The position numbers were made by a program, and so were the translations under genes. This document shows, piece by piece, positions 41,673-49,214 of a stretch of DNA of 64,000 nucleotides (its first letter is position 1; every line of letters begins with the position of its first letter). This DNA is from Lysobacteraceae bacterium (lineage in GTDB: Bacteria > Pseudomonadota > Gammaproteobacteria > Xanthomonadales > Xanthomonadaceae), in contig JAMLIV010000010.1 in NCBI GenBank assembly GCA_023954075.1, positions 28,645 to 92,644 on the forward strand. The letters run 5' to 3'. The notes under the pieces were generated by a model, which was not told where the DNA came from, made no database searches, and saw only the letters and a list, made by a program, of their open reading frames with translations.

Positions 41673-42448
41673 CCCGGCGTGACGGGTGGCTGCCGATTGC
41701 GCCGCAGCCGACCCCAGACCCAGCCGAGCGGCCCGGACAGCAGGTAGATCGTCGAGGCGGCGAACAGCACCCGCGCCGTGTCGATGGCCAGCAGCACCAG
41801 CAGCCCGAGCGCCAGCAGCACCGTCATGAAGGGGACGCGCCCGCCGAACGGCAGGCTCTTGAAGCTGAAGTAGCGCACCCGGCTCACCATGAGCAGGCCG
41901 GTGACGACGGTGATGCCCAGCGCGATCCAGCGCACCTGGCCGCCGCTCATGTTCATGCGGCTGTCCAGGGTCCAGATGAACGACATCATCACCGCCGCCG
42001 CCGCCGGACTGGCCAGACCGATGAACCAGCGCTTGTCCACCACGCCGACCTGGGTATTGAAGCGCGCCAGCCGCAGCGCCGCGCAAGCGGCATAGAGAAA
42101 GGCCGCCGACCAGCCGATCTTGCCTGCGATCGGGCCATCGAACTGCAGCTCCGACAGCGCCCAGTGATACATCACCAGTGCCGGCGCCATGCCGAAGCTG
42201 ATCAGATCCGACAGCGAGTCGTACTGGACGCCGAAATCGCTCTGGGTGCCGGTGAGTCGCGCGATGCGCCCGTCCAGCCCGTCCAGGACCGCCGCCACGA
42301 ACACCGCGATGCAGGCGTCCGTGAAGCGTCCCTGCGAGGCGGCGATGATCGCGTAAAAGCCGGCGAACAGCGCACCGGAGGTGAACAGGTTCGGCAAGAG
42401 ATAGATGCCGCGCGGACGCGGCTTGGCGGCGGGGGCCGGGGTTTCCAT
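41669..42448 (-). CDS. pssA: CDP-diacylglycerol-serine O-phosphatidyltransferase PssA
   Basis: Makes phosphatidylserine, the precursor of phosphatidylethanolamine. The 259-residue membrane protein has the CDP-alcohol phosphotransferase motif DGLDGRIARLTGTQSDFG...DSLSD (residues about 55-82), with the aspartates of the catalytic site, and about seven hydrophobic helices (LPNLFTSGALFAGFYAII and so on). ATG 42448 gives the usual opening (RGIYLLPNLFTSG). It is the first gene of the leftward run to rimI and overlaps the GAF/PP2C gene by 4 bases. Confidence 0.93.
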   Translation of the reverse strand: METPAPAAKPRPRGIYLLPNLFTSGALFAGFYAIIAASQGRFTDACIAVFVAAVLDGLDGRIARLTGTQSDFGVQYDSLSDLISFGMAPALVMYHWALSELQFDGPIAGKIGWSAAFLYAACAALRLARFNTQVGVVDKRWFIGLASPAAAAVMMSFIWTLDSRMNMSGGQVRWIALGITVVTGLLMVSRVRYFSFKSLPFGGRVPFMTVLLALGLLVLLAIDTARVLFAASTIYLLSGPLGWVWGRLRRNRQPPVTPG

Positions 42449-42584
42449 GTGGCATCCTGCGGGTATCCGGGCCCAGTGTAGCGCGAGCCCGTGGCCGCGC
42501 GCGGCCACGGCGATGCACCGCATCGCCCGCGTTTGGTGCACACTGCGCACCGGGGAATCCGCCAGATCCAGGAGTCACACCACC

Positions 42585-42989
42585 ATGCGCATCACCCACA
42601 TCCTCGTCACCCTGGCCCTCGCGGGCGCGTGGCTGACCGCCGGTGCCAGCGACGTCTATCGCTGGGTCGATGAAAAAGGCGTCTCCCACTATTCCGACAA
42701 GCCGCCGGCGGATGGCAAGTTCGAGCGCGTCAACGTCCGCGCCGGCGGTGCCAGCGCCATCGCCACGCCGGACCCGGCCGCCGCCGAGCAGGAGCCGGCC
42801 AAGGAGGATCCGGCGATCGCACGGGCCGAACGCTGCAAATCCGCGCGCGCCAACCTCGCGGCGCTGCGCTCCAACCTCGAAGTAAGCATCGAGGACAACG
42901 GCAAGACCCGCGCGCTGAGCGAAAGCGAGCGCCTGGAGTACGCCGACCGCAACGAACGCGCCATCGCGCTCGACTGCGACGCGCCCTGA
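42585..42989 (+). CDS. Exported DUF4124-domain protein
   Basis: A 134-residue predicted periplasmic protein. ATG 42585 follows an AGGAGT ribosome site and starts a signal peptide (about 1-21). DUF4124 follows at about 23-50: DVYRWVDEKGVSHYSDKPP. The remaining part is helical and charged, with a C-terminal Cys (LDCDAP) and another in RCKSAR. The domain is common in this lineage; its function is unknown. It is divergent from pssA with 136 bases between, and the second DUF4124 gene follows after 25 bases. Confidence 0.78.
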   Translation: MRITHILVTLALAGAWLTAGASDVYRWVDEKGVSHYSDKPPADGKFERVNVRAGGASAIATPDPAAAEQEPAKEDPAIARAERCKSARANLAALRSNLEVSIEDNGKTRALSESERLEYADRNERAIALDCDAP

Positions 42990-43014
42990 AGCACCCGCGG
43001 CCCGCTCCGTCGCC

Positions 43015-43296
43015 ATGCGAAACGCGCTGATCGGTGCCGTTGTCGTACTTGCGCTGCTGGCCGCCGCGGCGGCGTGGCTTTGGCGCTACCAGCCGGAGCG
43101 CCTGCCGGCGGAATGGCGGCGCCAGAATCCGCATTCGCGCGAGTATTCGCCCGCGGTCTACCGCTGGCGCGACGAGGCCGGTCAGGTACACCTGACCGAC
43201 ACCCCGCCGCCCGACCGCCCCTACGAAACCGTGCGCATCGACCCTCGCCAGAACGTCGTTCCGACGACCCTGCCGCCGCCCGGCGCCACGCGCTGA
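43015..43296 (+). CDS. Small membrane-anchored DUF4124-domain protein
   Basis: A 93-residue protein with an N-terminal hydrophobic helix (about 5-23, [19 protein letters not shown]) that is probably an uncleaved anchor, then a DUF4124 core ([19 protein letters not shown], about 48-66). It follows the larger DUF4124 gene by 25 bases and is likely co-transcribed. Function unknown. Confidence 0.72.
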   Translation: MRNALIGAVVVLALLAAAAAWLWRYQPERLPAEWRRQNPHSREYSPAVYRWRDEAGQVHLTDTPPPDRPYETVRIDPRQNVVPTTLPPPGATR

Positions 43297-43306
43297 GGCG
43301 GCAGGC

Positions 43307-43338
43307 AGCGGCGCGAAGCGGAAGCGGCGCGAAGCGTG
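43307..43338 (+). repeat. Short tandem duplication upstream of proS
   Basis: AGCGGCGCGAAGCGGA at 43307-43322 is followed by AGCGGCGCGAAGCGTG at 43323-43338, 14 of 16 bases identical. A TACAAT element, a possible proS -10 box, lies just downstream at 43348-43353. Confidence 0.6.
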
Positions 43339-43385
43339 CCGGCACGCTACAATCCGACGTTTGCCTTCACCGTCGGAACCCGGCC

Positions 43386-45089
43386 ATGCGCCTGTCGCAA
43401 TTTCACCTCAATACTTCCCGCGAAACCCCGGCTGACGCCGAGATCGTCAGCCACCAGCTGATGCTGCGCACCGGCATGATCCGCAAGCTCGCGGCCGGCA
43501 TCTACACCTGGAGCCCGCTCGGCCTGCGGGTGCTGCGACGGGTGGAGGCGGTGGTGCGCGAAGAAATGGACCGCGCCGGCGCGATCGAGATGCTGATGCC
43601 CTCGGTGCAGCCGCGCGAGCTGTGGGAAGAAACCGGGCGCTGGGAGAAGTTCGGCGGCCAGCTGCTCAAGATCCGCGACCGCAAGGAGGCCGAGTATTGC
43701 TACGGCCCCACGCACGAGGAGGTCATCACCGACTTCGCGCGCAACGAGCTGCAGTCCTACAAGCAGCTGCCGGTCAACTTCTACCAGATCCAGACCAAGT
43801 TCCGCGACGAGATCCGCCCGCGCTTCGGGGTCATGCGGGCGCGCGAGTTCCTGATGAAGGACGCCTATTCCTTCCACCTGTCGCCCGAATGCCTGGAGCG
43901 CGGCTACCAGACGATGCACGCGGCCTATACCCGCATCTTCACCCGCCTGGGCCTGAAGTTCCGCGCGGTGAAGGCCGATTCGGGCGCGATCGGCGGCGAC
44001 GCCTCGCAGGAGTTCCACGTGCTGGCCGATTCGGGCGAGGACGCCATCGCCTTTTCCGACGCCTCCGCCTACGCCGCCAACCTGGAAGCGGCCGAAGCGC
44101 TGGCACCGGCGGCACCGCGCGCCGCAGCGGCCGAGGCGATGCGCGAGGTGGCGACGCCGACGCAGAAGACCTGCGAGGACGTGGCCGCGCTGATGGGCAT
44201 CGCGCTGGCGCGCACGGTGAAGTCGCTCGCACTCATGACGCCGGACGGCTTCGTGCTGGCACTGGTGCGCGGCGACCACACCGTCAACGAGATCAAGCTC
44301 GCCAAGGCACCGGGCCTGGGCGAAAGCCGTTTCGCCACCGAGGCGGAGATCGCCGACTATCTGGGCAGCGAACCGGGTTTTCTCGGGCCGGTCGATCCGA
44401 AGAAGCCGATCACGGTGGTCGCGGACCGCACGGTCGCGGCGATGGCGGATTTCGTGGTCGGGGCCAATCGCGCCGGATTCCACCTCGCCGGCGTCAACTG
44501 GGGCCGCGACCTGCCCGAACCGACCCACGTCGCCGATATCCGCAGCGTGGTCGAAGGCGATCCTTCGCCCGATGGCCAGGGCACACTGAGCATCGCGCGC
44601 GGCATCGAGGTCGGCCACGTATTCCAGCTCGGGCAGAAATATGCCGAAGCGATGGATTGCACGGTGCTGGCGGAAAACGGCAAGGCGCAGACCGTGTGGA
44701 TGGGCTGCTATGGCATTGGCGTCTCGCGCATCGTCGCCGCCGCGATCGAGCAGAACCACGACGCCGCCGGGATTGTCTGGCCCGAGCCGATGGCACCGTG
44801 GAAAGTGGCGGTATGCATCATCAATCCGAAAAAGGACGAGAGCGTCGCCGAAGCGGCCGAGGCGCTGTATCGGCAGCTCACGCGCGCCGGACTGGACGCG
44901 GTGCTCGATGATCGCGGGCTGCGCCCCGGTCCGATGTTCGCCGACATGGAGCTGATCGGCATCCCGCACCGCATCGTGGTTTCAGAACGCGGCCTGGCGG
45001 CGGGCACGTTCGAATATCGCGCCCGCGACGCCAGCGAGAGTGAAACGCTGGACCGCGCCGCCCTGCTCGCACGCCTGGCGGTGGCCTGA
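43386..45089 (+). CDS. proS: Prolyl-tRNA synthetase ProS
   Basis: Charges tRNA-Pro; 567 residues, the long bacterial type with an editing insert. Class II motif 1 is [19 protein letters not shown], motif 2 [20 protein letters not shown], and motif 3 [18 protein letters not shown]. The YbaK-like editing domain lies between about 235 and 380 ([20 protein letters not shown]). The anticodon-binding domain is at the end. ATG 43386 ([15 protein letters not shown]) is the usual opening; the frame upstream runs through the DUF4124 gene. Confidence 0.97.
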   Translation: MRLSQFHLNTSRETPADAEIVSHQLMLRTGMIRKLAAGIYTWSPLGLRVLRRVEAVVREEMDRAGAIEMLMPSVQPRELWEETGRWEKFGGQLLKIRDRKEAEYCYGPTHEEVITDFARNELQSYKQLPVNFYQIQTKFRDEIRPRFGVMRAREFLMKDAYSFHLSPECLERGYQTMHAAYTRIFTRLGLKFRAVKADSGAIGGDASQEFHVLADSGEDAIAFSDASAYAANLEAAEALAPAAPRAAAAEAMREVATPTQKTCEDVAALMGIALARTVKSLALMTPDGFVLALVRGDHTVNEIKLAKAPGLGESRFATEAEIADYLGSEPGFLGPVDPKKPITVVADRTVAAMADFVVGANRAGFHLAGVNWGRDLPEPTHVADIRSVVEGDPSPDGQGTLSIARGIEVGHVFQLGQKYAEAMDCTVLAENGKAQTVWMGCYGIGVSRIVAAAIEQNHDAAGIVWPEPMAPWKVAVCIINPKKDESVAEAAEALYRQLTRAGLDAVLDDRGLRPGPMFADMELIGIPHRIVVSERGLAAGTFEYRARDASESETLDRAALLARLAVA

Positions 45090-45158
45090 CGGCCCGAGGG
45101 ACAGGCCGCGTTCGGGAAATTCCCGCGCGGCGCGACAGCCGGCCGCGCCGACGGAGAA

Positions 45159-46016
45159 TCAGCGGCCGTCGCGCTGGAGCAGACGCGAAATCGCGCCCCC
45201 CATGCGCCGCACGAAGGTGCCGGGCGACGCGCTGGCCGCCATCAGCGAGACCACGCGCTTCTCGTCTTCCTGCAGCTGCGTCGCCAGCTTGGCTTCCCAC
45301 TCGCGCCGGACCTGATTACGCTGAACCTGGCTCTGAAGCTGGCGGCGCACGTCGGCACCCACCTTCTCGCGTCCGAAGTGCGGGTTTTCACGCAGCAGGT
45401 AGCGGCCCAGCGCATCGAAGGTGTCCTCGGTCAGGGCATCGGCCGTCATACTGCGCTGCAGCGTACCGAAGGCCTCGACGTTGGAAAGGGTCAGCTTGAG
45501 CTGCCCGGATTCGAGCGTGGCAATTCCGTGCACCTTCACGGGAATCCGGCCGCGCGCCTGGAAGCGTCCGGATACCGCGTCGCCGTTGGCATTCTTGGTC
45601 ACATCGTGCAGGCCGGCCAACTGGTGGTTCTGCAGCAGTCCATTCACCAGCCGCACCTTGCTGGGCGTATCGGCCACCACCAGCGTGCTTTCTTCCGGCG
45701 AAACCTGCGCCGCGAACGAAAACTCGATTTCCACCTGCGTGGCGGCGGGCGTCACGCGGCACTCGAACGGCGCCTCGCCGAACGCCACGGCGTCGCCATA
45801 TCCGGCGATCGGATAGACCAGGCGGATGCGACGGCGCGCGGCGCTCAGGGTGGCGGCGAGACGGGTCAGGTAGTCTCCGAAGCGCTCGGCCGCGGGCTTG
45901 AGCTGATCTTCCCACGCCGCCACGCGCTCGCGCTGCACGACAACCGCAGCCCCATCGCCAGCGCCGACGCTGTGCAGGCGCGCGGCTTCCTTCTCCAGTT
46001 CGTCCAGCAGTCCCAT
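45159..46016 (-). CDS. Unrecognised cytoplasmic protein
   Basis: A 285-residue protein of no family I recognise. ATG 46016 begins MGLLDELEKEAARLHS and has a GGAG-rich upstream context; an upstream in-frame ATG at 46064 is possible. There is no signal peptide or membrane helix. The ends are helical and charged (residues 1-65, and about 195-260 with many Gln/Arg/Glu). The centre looks beta-rich (VYPIAGYGDAVAFGEAPFEC, QVEIEFSFAAQVS). Only one Cys is seen. It is convergent with proS and divergent from the H-NS-like gene. Function unknown. Confidence 0.65.
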   Translation of the reverse strand: MGLLDELEKEAARLHSVGAGDGAAVVVQRERVAAWEDQLKPAAERFGDYLTRLAATLSAARRRIRLVYPIAGYGDAVAFGEAPFECRVTPAATQVEIEFSFAAQVSPEESTLVVADTPSKVRLVNGLLQNHQLAGLHDVTKNANGDAVSGRFQARGRIPVKVHGIATLESGQLKLTLSNVEAFGTLQRSMTADALTEDTFDALGRYLLRENPHFGREKVGADVRRQLQSQVQRNQVRREWEAKLATQLQEDEKRVVSLMAASASPGTFVRRMGGAISRLLQRDGR

Positions 46017-46424
46017 GTCACCCTCCGTGCCTGCGCAGTGCGTGGTTTGCCGCGCAACAGTCATGGTGCACGCTACCGCGCCGCACAGGCGGCGGCAAGC
46101 CGTATCGCCCCTCCTTGCACCGATCCGGGGTCACGGAAGCAGCGCTGCGGCGGCGCGGGCGGCAGCGGAGAAACACAAGGCACGAAACAACGCTTTTGCC
46201 CGCGCCGCCCCCCGTGCACGGTGTCGCGAACTGCCTTCGGGTCCACTGCCGGATCAATGACCGCATACCGCGTGCCGCGACCTTGCCGGATTTTGCCGTC
46301 GCGATTTCCCGCTTGTCAGCAGTATTGGACAGGATTATCCTTGGGCTTATCCCACGGTTGGGTAATAATGCCGGCGGGATTCCGCTATGCGTACCGCGCA
46401 TCCCGTTATCCAGAGAGGAACCCC
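46017..46424. other. Long intergenic region upstream of the H-NS-like gene
   Basis: 408 bases without a convincing gene between the divergent unknown protein and the H-NS-like gene. The only signals seen are a promoter-like pair at 46341-46368 and a GAGAGG ribosome site just before ATG 46425. The last 120 bases are less GC-rich than the surroundings, as often seen for autoregulated nucleoid-protein promoters. No RNA gene was recognised. Confidence 0.6.
46341..46368 (+). promoter_or_regulatory. Putative promoter of the H-NS-like gene
   Basis: TTGGGC (46341-46346) and TAATAA (46363-46368), spacing 16, lie 57 bases before the ATG at 46425. An alternative pair, TTGGAC at 46325-46330 with a weaker TATCCC -10 box, lies just upstream. 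Confidence 0.4.
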
Positions 46425-46805
46425 ATGAGCATCGATTTCTCGTCCATGACGCCCAAGGCACTGCAGAAGCTGATCGCCGAAGCCACCCGCGAGCAGAAGC
46501 GCAAGAAGAAGCGCGCGCCGATTGCCCAGGTGCGCGCCAAGCTGACGCGCACCGCCCGGACCGAAGGCTATACCATTGCCGAACTGTTCGGCGGCGCGGC
46601 ACCGGCCGCGACGGCCGCCACCAAGACACCGCGCCGCAGGGCGACGAAGTTGACCACGACCCGCAAGGTGGCTCCGAAGTACCGCAATCCGGCCAATCAC
46701 GAACAGACCTGGACCGGGCGCGGCAAGGCACCGCTGTGGTTCAACGCGCTGATCGAGTCGGGCAAGACCCGCGAAGAGCTGCTTATTCCCGTGCAGGCAG
46801 GCTGA
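46425..46805 (+). CDS. H-NS family nucleoid-associated protein (Xanthomonas type)
   Basis: A 126-residue histone-like protein. The N-terminal part (1-45) is a charged oligomerisation helix (ALQKLIAEATREQKRKKKRA). A basic linker (TKTPRRRATKLTTTRK) leads to the H-NS C-terminal DNA-binding domain, YRNPANHEQTWTGRGKAPLW (about 85-104), where TWTGRGK is the AT-hook-like minor-groove loop. It should bind AT-rich DNA and silence foreign genes. It has a GAGAGG ribosome site and is followed by a strong terminator, so it is a single-gene unit. Confidence 0.92.
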   Translation: MSIDFSSMTPKALQKLIAEATREQKRKKKRAPIAQVRAKLTRTARTEGYTIAELFGGAAPAATAATKTPRRRATKLTTTRKVAPKYRNPANHEQTWTGRGKAPLWFNALIESGKTREELLIPVQAG

Positions 46806-46821
46806 AACCACGCAAATCACG

Positions 46822-46847
46822 AAAACCCCCGCCGCGGCGGGGGTTTT
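46822..46847 (+). terminator. Rho-independent terminator after the H-NS-like gene
   Basis: AAAACCCCCGCC (46822-46833) pairs with GGCGGGGGTTTT (46836-46847), followed by further Ts. The A-run on the other side means it can also stop leftward transcription of the ThrE-type gene, which ends at 46875. Confidence 0.9.
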
Positions 46848-46874
46848 TCGTTTCCGCCCGGAGCCGCATCCGGA

Positions 46875-48107
46875 TCAAAGATTGTGCCGCGCCGGAGCAA
46901 GGACGTTGCCGATCAACATGCCGCCGACCAGCGCCACCAGGATCGTGCCAAGCTGCACCGCGGTATCCAGACCCAGCGCCACCTGCTGCTCGAATATCGA
47001 GCTGAGGCCGCGGAAGCCGACGCTTCCGGGCACCATCAGGATGATGCCCGGCACCCGGATCAGCGCGCCGGGGCGATTCATGCGGCGGGCGTAAAGGTTG
47101 CTGAGCACGGTAATCACCACGCTGGCCACGAACACCGCGGCACTGCCCGGCAGCCACAGCCCGACGATTCGCGTGGTGAGGTATCCCGTGATCGCGGAAA
47201 GCATCACCAGGGCATAATCCCGGCGTGCGGCCTTGAACAGCACCGCGAACGCCCACGCCGCCGCGAGCAGCGCCGGCCATTCGGTCCACGCCGGCACCAC
47301 CGCCACGTCGCGGTAGTCCATCGGCGTCCAGTGCAGCAGGAGCGCGATCTGGGAAGCCACCATGCTGCCGAAGGCCAGCTTGAGCAAGGTCGTCACCGCG
47401 CCGGCAAAACGCGCCGTGCCCGAGACCAGCTGCTGGCTGGTCAGTTCGGATACGGCGTTGGTCAGCGCCATTCCCGGCAGCAGCACGATCAGCGCCGCCA
47501 CGATGACGGTCTTGAGCGAAAGCGGAACGACGCAGGTCGCGACGGCGGCCGCCAGCAGCGTGACGAAAATGCCGGCCAGCAACTCCATCGCCTCGCTCCA
47601 CCGCGGGCGCCCGGCACCGAACAGGAAGGCCAGACCCACCAGCAGGCCGATCACGCCGGCAACGGCCACGTCCGCCACGCTCGCGCGCAGCAGCGTGGCC
47701 ACGGCGGCGGAGATCACGCCGAAACTCAGCGTGGTTGCAATGGCATCGCCCCGCGGGGCCGGGCGATCAAGTGCATGCAGGGCCTTCACCGCGCCCGAAA
47801 CATCGAGCTCGCCGCGCAGCGTGCGTTCGGCGATCGCGTCGGTTTCGCACAGCTTTCGCAGGTCCAGGTCGCCCGGTGCCAGGCGGATCACGTGGGTGCT
47901 GTTTGAAAAGGTGTCCGGTTGGCTGGCATCGGACAGCGACAGGATCAGGCCGGTGGGATTGGCCCAGGGCGCGCAGCGCAGCCCCAAGCGCGCCGCCACG
48001 CCGCTGATCGCCCCTTCCAGGCGCTGCGCGGTGGTGCCATAGGTGTGCAGCCGGGTGGCCAACTCGACCACGAAGTGGACGCGGTCGGCATAGGGGTGGT
48101 GGGTCAT
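46875..48107 (-). CDS. Threonine/serine exporter family protein (ThrE type)
   Basis: A 410-residue inner-membrane protein in which the soluble/half-transporter domain (DUF1212, about 10-240) and the DUF3815 half (about 250-400) are fused, as in Corynebacterium ThrE. The opening has FVVELATRLHTYGTTAQRLEGAI, typical of ThrE N-domains. About ten hydrophobic helices follow (for example TTLSFGVISAAVATLLRA and IGLLVGLAFLFGAG). The PGSVGFRG segment (ILMVPGSVGFRGL) is also typical. ATG 48107 is preferred over the 48200 extension. Export of threonine/serine or related small molecules is inferred. Confidence 0.85.
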   Translation of the reverse strand: MTHHPYADRVHFVVELATRLHTYGTTAQRLEGAISGVAARLGLRCAPWANPTGLILSLSDASQPDTFSNSTHVIRLAPGDLDLRKLCETDAIAERTLRGELDVSGAVKALHALDRPAPRGDAIATTLSFGVISAAVATLLRASVADVAVAGVIGLLVGLAFLFGAGRPRWSEAMELLAGIFVTLLAAAVATCVVPLSLKTVIVAALIVLLPGMALTNAVSELTSQQLVSGTARFAGAVTTLLKLAFGSMVASQIALLLHWTPMDYRDVAVVPAWTEWPALLAAAWAFAVLFKAARRDYALVMLSAITGYLTTRIVGLWLPGSAAVFVASVVITVLSNLYARRMNRPGALIRVPGIILMVPGSVGFRGLSSIFEQQVALGLDTAVQLGTILVALVGGMLIGNVLAPARHNL

Positions 48108-48253
48108 CGGGGAGCAGCCGACGCAGGACAGGTTGCGACGGCGCGCAGTATGCGCACGATGCGTCAACTTTGCGTGAATCGCATCCGCACGCGGGCGCAA
48201 CGGCGGAGGCGGTTGCGCAGCGCGCGCGGCCGGCGCTGCCCGATAATGCCCGG

Positions 48254-49192
48254 ATGCATATCGGCCCAGGCGAAGCCTTCTCCCTGCTGAGCGCGGCGGC
48301 CTGGGCCGTCGGCGTGATCCTGTACCGCAAGCTGGTCGAGCGCCTGCCGGCGCTCACGCTCAATTTCTCCAAGAACGCGCTGGTCCTGCTGATGCTGCTG
48401 CCGCTGCCCTGGCTGCTGCACGGCAGTACGCTCCCCGCCTTCGATGTGCGCGACGTGGCGCTGAGCCTGGGCAGCGGATTCCTCGGCATCGCCGCCGCCG
48501 ACACGCTCTACTTCGTCGCGCTCGCGCGCCTGGGTGCCGGGCGCATGGGCGTCATCGGCAACGCCTACAGCCCGCTGGTGATCGTGCTGTCCGTGCTGTT
48601 CCTCGGCGAACGGCTGGGACCATGGCAAGTGGCGGGATTCGCGCTGGTGATGGCGGGCGTCGCGGTGATCGCGCGCCGGCGCGAACCGGCATCGGTGGTC
48701 GTCGGCGAGCCGGTGCCGCCGCCGGAACCCGCTCCGCCCCCGGTCGATCCCGCGCCGCGTTCGCACCTTGCCGCGGTGGCGCTGGGAGTCGCGTCGATCT
48801 GCCTGATGGCGGTCGCCATCGTCATGATCAAACCGGTGCTTGAGGCCCGCCCGCTGGGCTGGGTAACCCTGCTGCGCCTGGTCGGCGCGCTTGCCGGACT
48901 GGTGCTGATCGCCGCGCTGCGCGGACAGCTGGGCCTGCTCTCGCCGCGCGGACGGCGGGTGGACTGGAAGCTCCTGGTCGCGGCGGCCTTCGTCGGACAG
49001 TGTCTGTCGATGGTGCTGTGGCTGGCCGGCTACAAATACGCCCCGGCTGCGATCGCGGCGATCCTCAACGAGACCGCCTCGATCTTCATCGTGCTGCTGG
49101 CCTGGTGGTGGCTGCGCGAACCGCTCGGTCGCCAGGGCGTGCTGGGCGTGGCGCTGACGATTTCAGGCGTGGTGCTGATGCTGGCGGCATGA
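48254..49192 (+). CDS. DMT-superfamily (EamA) permease
   Basis: A 312-residue membrane protein with two EamA repeats: residues about 5-140 (FSLLSAAAWAVGVILYRKLV, YFVALARLGAGRMGVIGNAY, SPLVIVLSVLFLGERLGPWQ) and about 175-310 (ending ILNETASIFIVLLAWWWLRE). The two halves are joined by a proline-rich linker (PPPEPAPPPVDPAPR). Ten hydrophobic helices are expected. Probably a metabolite exporter or importer; substrate unknown. ATG 48254 starts right before the first helix. Confidence 0.85.
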   Translation: MHIGPGEAFSLLSAAAWAVGVILYRKLVERLPALTLNFSKNALVLLMLLPLPWLLHGSTLPAFDVRDVALSLGSGFLGIAAADTLYFVALARLGAGRMGVIGNAYSPLVIVLSVLFLGERLGPWQVAGFALVMAGVAVIARRREPASVVVGEPVPPPEPAPPPVDPAPRSHLAAVALGVASICLMAVAIVMIKPVLEARPLGWVTLLRLVGALAGLVLIAALRGQLGLLSPRGRRVDWKLLVAAAFVGQCLSMVLWLAGYKYAPAAIAAILNETASIFIVLLAWWWLREPLGRQGVLGVALTISGVVLMLAA

Positions 49193-49214
49193 GCCGGCGC
49201 CGGCCGCTCCAGGC

